From: an uncultured Eggerthellaceae bacterium
Lineage (GTDB): Bacteria; Actinomycetota; Coriobacteriia; Coriobacteriales; Eggerthellaceae
Reading direction: 5' to 3'
DNA: 7,052 nucleotides
Assembly (NCBI GenBank): GCA_949450265.1
Contig: CASTMW010000078.1
Location: 1-7,052 of the forward strand
Part shown: piece after piece, positions 6,345 through 7,052 of the stretch
Layout of the letters: every line of letters starts with the position of its first letter
Position numbering within the stretch: position 1 is the first letter of the stretch
The notes under the pieces: generated by a model
The model's input: only the letters and a program-made list of their open reading frames with translations
Told to the model about the DNA's origin: nothing
Database searches by the model: none
Made by a program: the position numbers and the translations under genes

Positions 6345-6350
6345 TCACCT
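6345..6350 (-). promoter_or_regulatory. Ribosome-binding site overlapping the ATPase stop codon
   Basis: On the minus strand AGGTGA begins inside the TAG stop of the ATPase gene and is spaced correctly for the permease ATG at 6337-6339. This decides the permease start against the overlapping GTG and suggests coupled translation, which would keep the two transporter subunits in balance. Confidence 0.6.
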
Positions 6351-7052
6351 ACCAAGAAAGGGACGCAAGCCAAGCGCTGGCCATAGCCTCGCGTTCGCGC
6401 ACATACGCCTCGTCGGCCGAGCGTTCCGGATCCCAAGACGCAAGCTCGAGCTCGCCGCGGATGCCGCCGTCCTCAAAGTACAGGATGCGATTCCCGCGAA
6501 TGGCGCTGCGTACATCGTGGGTCACCATGAGAACGCTTATCCCTTCATTGTTCAGTTCGCTCAACAGATCCAGCACCTCTAAGCTATTCGCGCGGTTAAG
6601 CGCACCGGTAGGCTCATCGGCAAACACGATCGCCGGTTCGTTCACCACCGCACGCGCCACAGCGCATCGCTGCTTTTGTCCACCGGACGCCTGATTTGGC
6701 AGATGCGAGGCGACCTCGGACAGGCCCATGCGCTCGATTAGCTTGTCAACGACGCTTTTCGTATCCGCAACACTACGCCCGTGCTTCAGGTAACCTGGCA
6801 CGGCAACATTCTCATAAAGGGTAAGATTGCTCACAAGATTAGCTGCTTGGAAGACGAATCCGAATCGCTGCGCCCTGACATCGGAGAGCTTGCTCTCGCC
6901 AAGCTGGGCGATGTCCTCACCGTCGAATATGACCTGACCCGAGGTAGGAGAATCCATCGCCGAAAGACAGTAAAGGAGCGTGGACTTACCGGAACCCGAC
7001 GGCCCCATGATCGCCATGAAATCTTCTCCGTGAAGTTCAAGATCAACGCTTC
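6349..7052 (-). CDS. ABC transporter ATP-binding protein, MacB/LolD-like, N-terminus beyond window
   Basis: This is the cytosolic nucleotide-binding subunit that powers the FtsX-type permease encoded directly downstream. In the 233 visible residues, counting from the window edge, the motifs come in normal order: Walker A GPSGSGKST (16-24), Q-loop FVFQAAN (65-71), signature ASGGQKQR (121-128), Walker B AIVFADEPTGAL (140-151) and H-loop MVTHD (175-179). The signature has Ala where LSGGQ is usual, and the D-loop reads GALN rather than SALD; the catalytic Glu147 and His178 are kept. The frame is open to the window edge (visible start SVDLELHGEDF), so an internal ATG at 7015-7017 that would begin at MAIMGPSGSGKS is not the start: about 20-25 residues of the first strands are missing. 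The C-terminal tail (RSADEAYVREREAMASAWLASLSW, given in part: AWLASLSW) is charged and helical, as in many Gram-positive exporter ATPases. The substrate cannot be told from this subunit. Confidence 0.95.
   Translation of the reverse strand, partial: SVDLELHGEDFMAIMGPSGSGKSTLLYCLSAMDSPTSGQVIFDGEDIAQLGESKLSDVRAQRFGFVFQAANLVSNLTLYENVAVPGYLKHGRSVADTKSVVDKLIERMGLSEVASHLPNQASGGQKQRCAVARAVVNEPAIVFADEPTGALNRANSLEVLDLLSELNNEGISVLMVTHDVRSAIRGNRILYFEDGGIRGELELASWDPERSADEAYVREREAMASAWLASLSW

Overview
All seven recognisable genes in this window lie on the minus strand, so they read from high to low coordinates. GC content is high (roughly 55-60% by eye), and one gene most likely starts with GTG. The gene set is a uracil phosphoribosyltransferase of bacterial type, a DUF1287 protein, an SRAP-family protein, an XRE-type membrane protein and a MacB/FtsX-type ABC exporter. 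This points to a Gram-positive, high-GC bacterium. The protein sequences resemble gut Coriobacteriia (Eggerthellaceae-like), but that placement is inference from overall sequence feel, not from a search.

Region 1 (7052 to about 3733) holds a tightly coupled two-gene ABC transporter. It has an ATPase (6349-7052, start cut off by the window edge) and a large FtsX-family permease (3892-6339, 815 aa). The permease ribosome-binding site overlaps the ATPase stop codon. After 159 bp containing a perfect-armed palindrome (3825-3842) and a reasonable promoter comes an XRE-type helix-turn-helix protein with about three membrane helices (3115-3732). It is a plausible membrane-tethered regulator or sensor linked to the exporter.

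Region 2 (3114 to about 1465) is a looser set. It holds an SRAP/YedK/HMCES-type protein (2250-2876), which shields abasic sites in single-stranded DNA, and a membrane-anchored DUF1287 protein (1465-2139) with a Cys/His/His set like NlpC/P60 hydrolases and an added calcium-loop-like motif. Each has its own upstream spacer, so they are probably separate transcription units.

Region 3 (1464 to 1) begins with a 256-bp intergenic stretch. It carries an extended -10 promoter candidate and a cluster of related short repeats in front of a short-chain dehydrogenase/reductase (444-1208). The SDR departs from consensus at two otherwise conserved positions. Fifty-six bases further on is the start of upp (1-387), which runs off the window before its PRPP loop.

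I found no RNA gene, insertion sequence, CRISPR array or phage gene. The most interesting parts are the exporter/palindrome/membrane-XRE arrangement, the atypical SDR with its repeat-rich leader, and the calcium-loop-bearing DUF1287 protein. None amounts by itself to a clearly new system.
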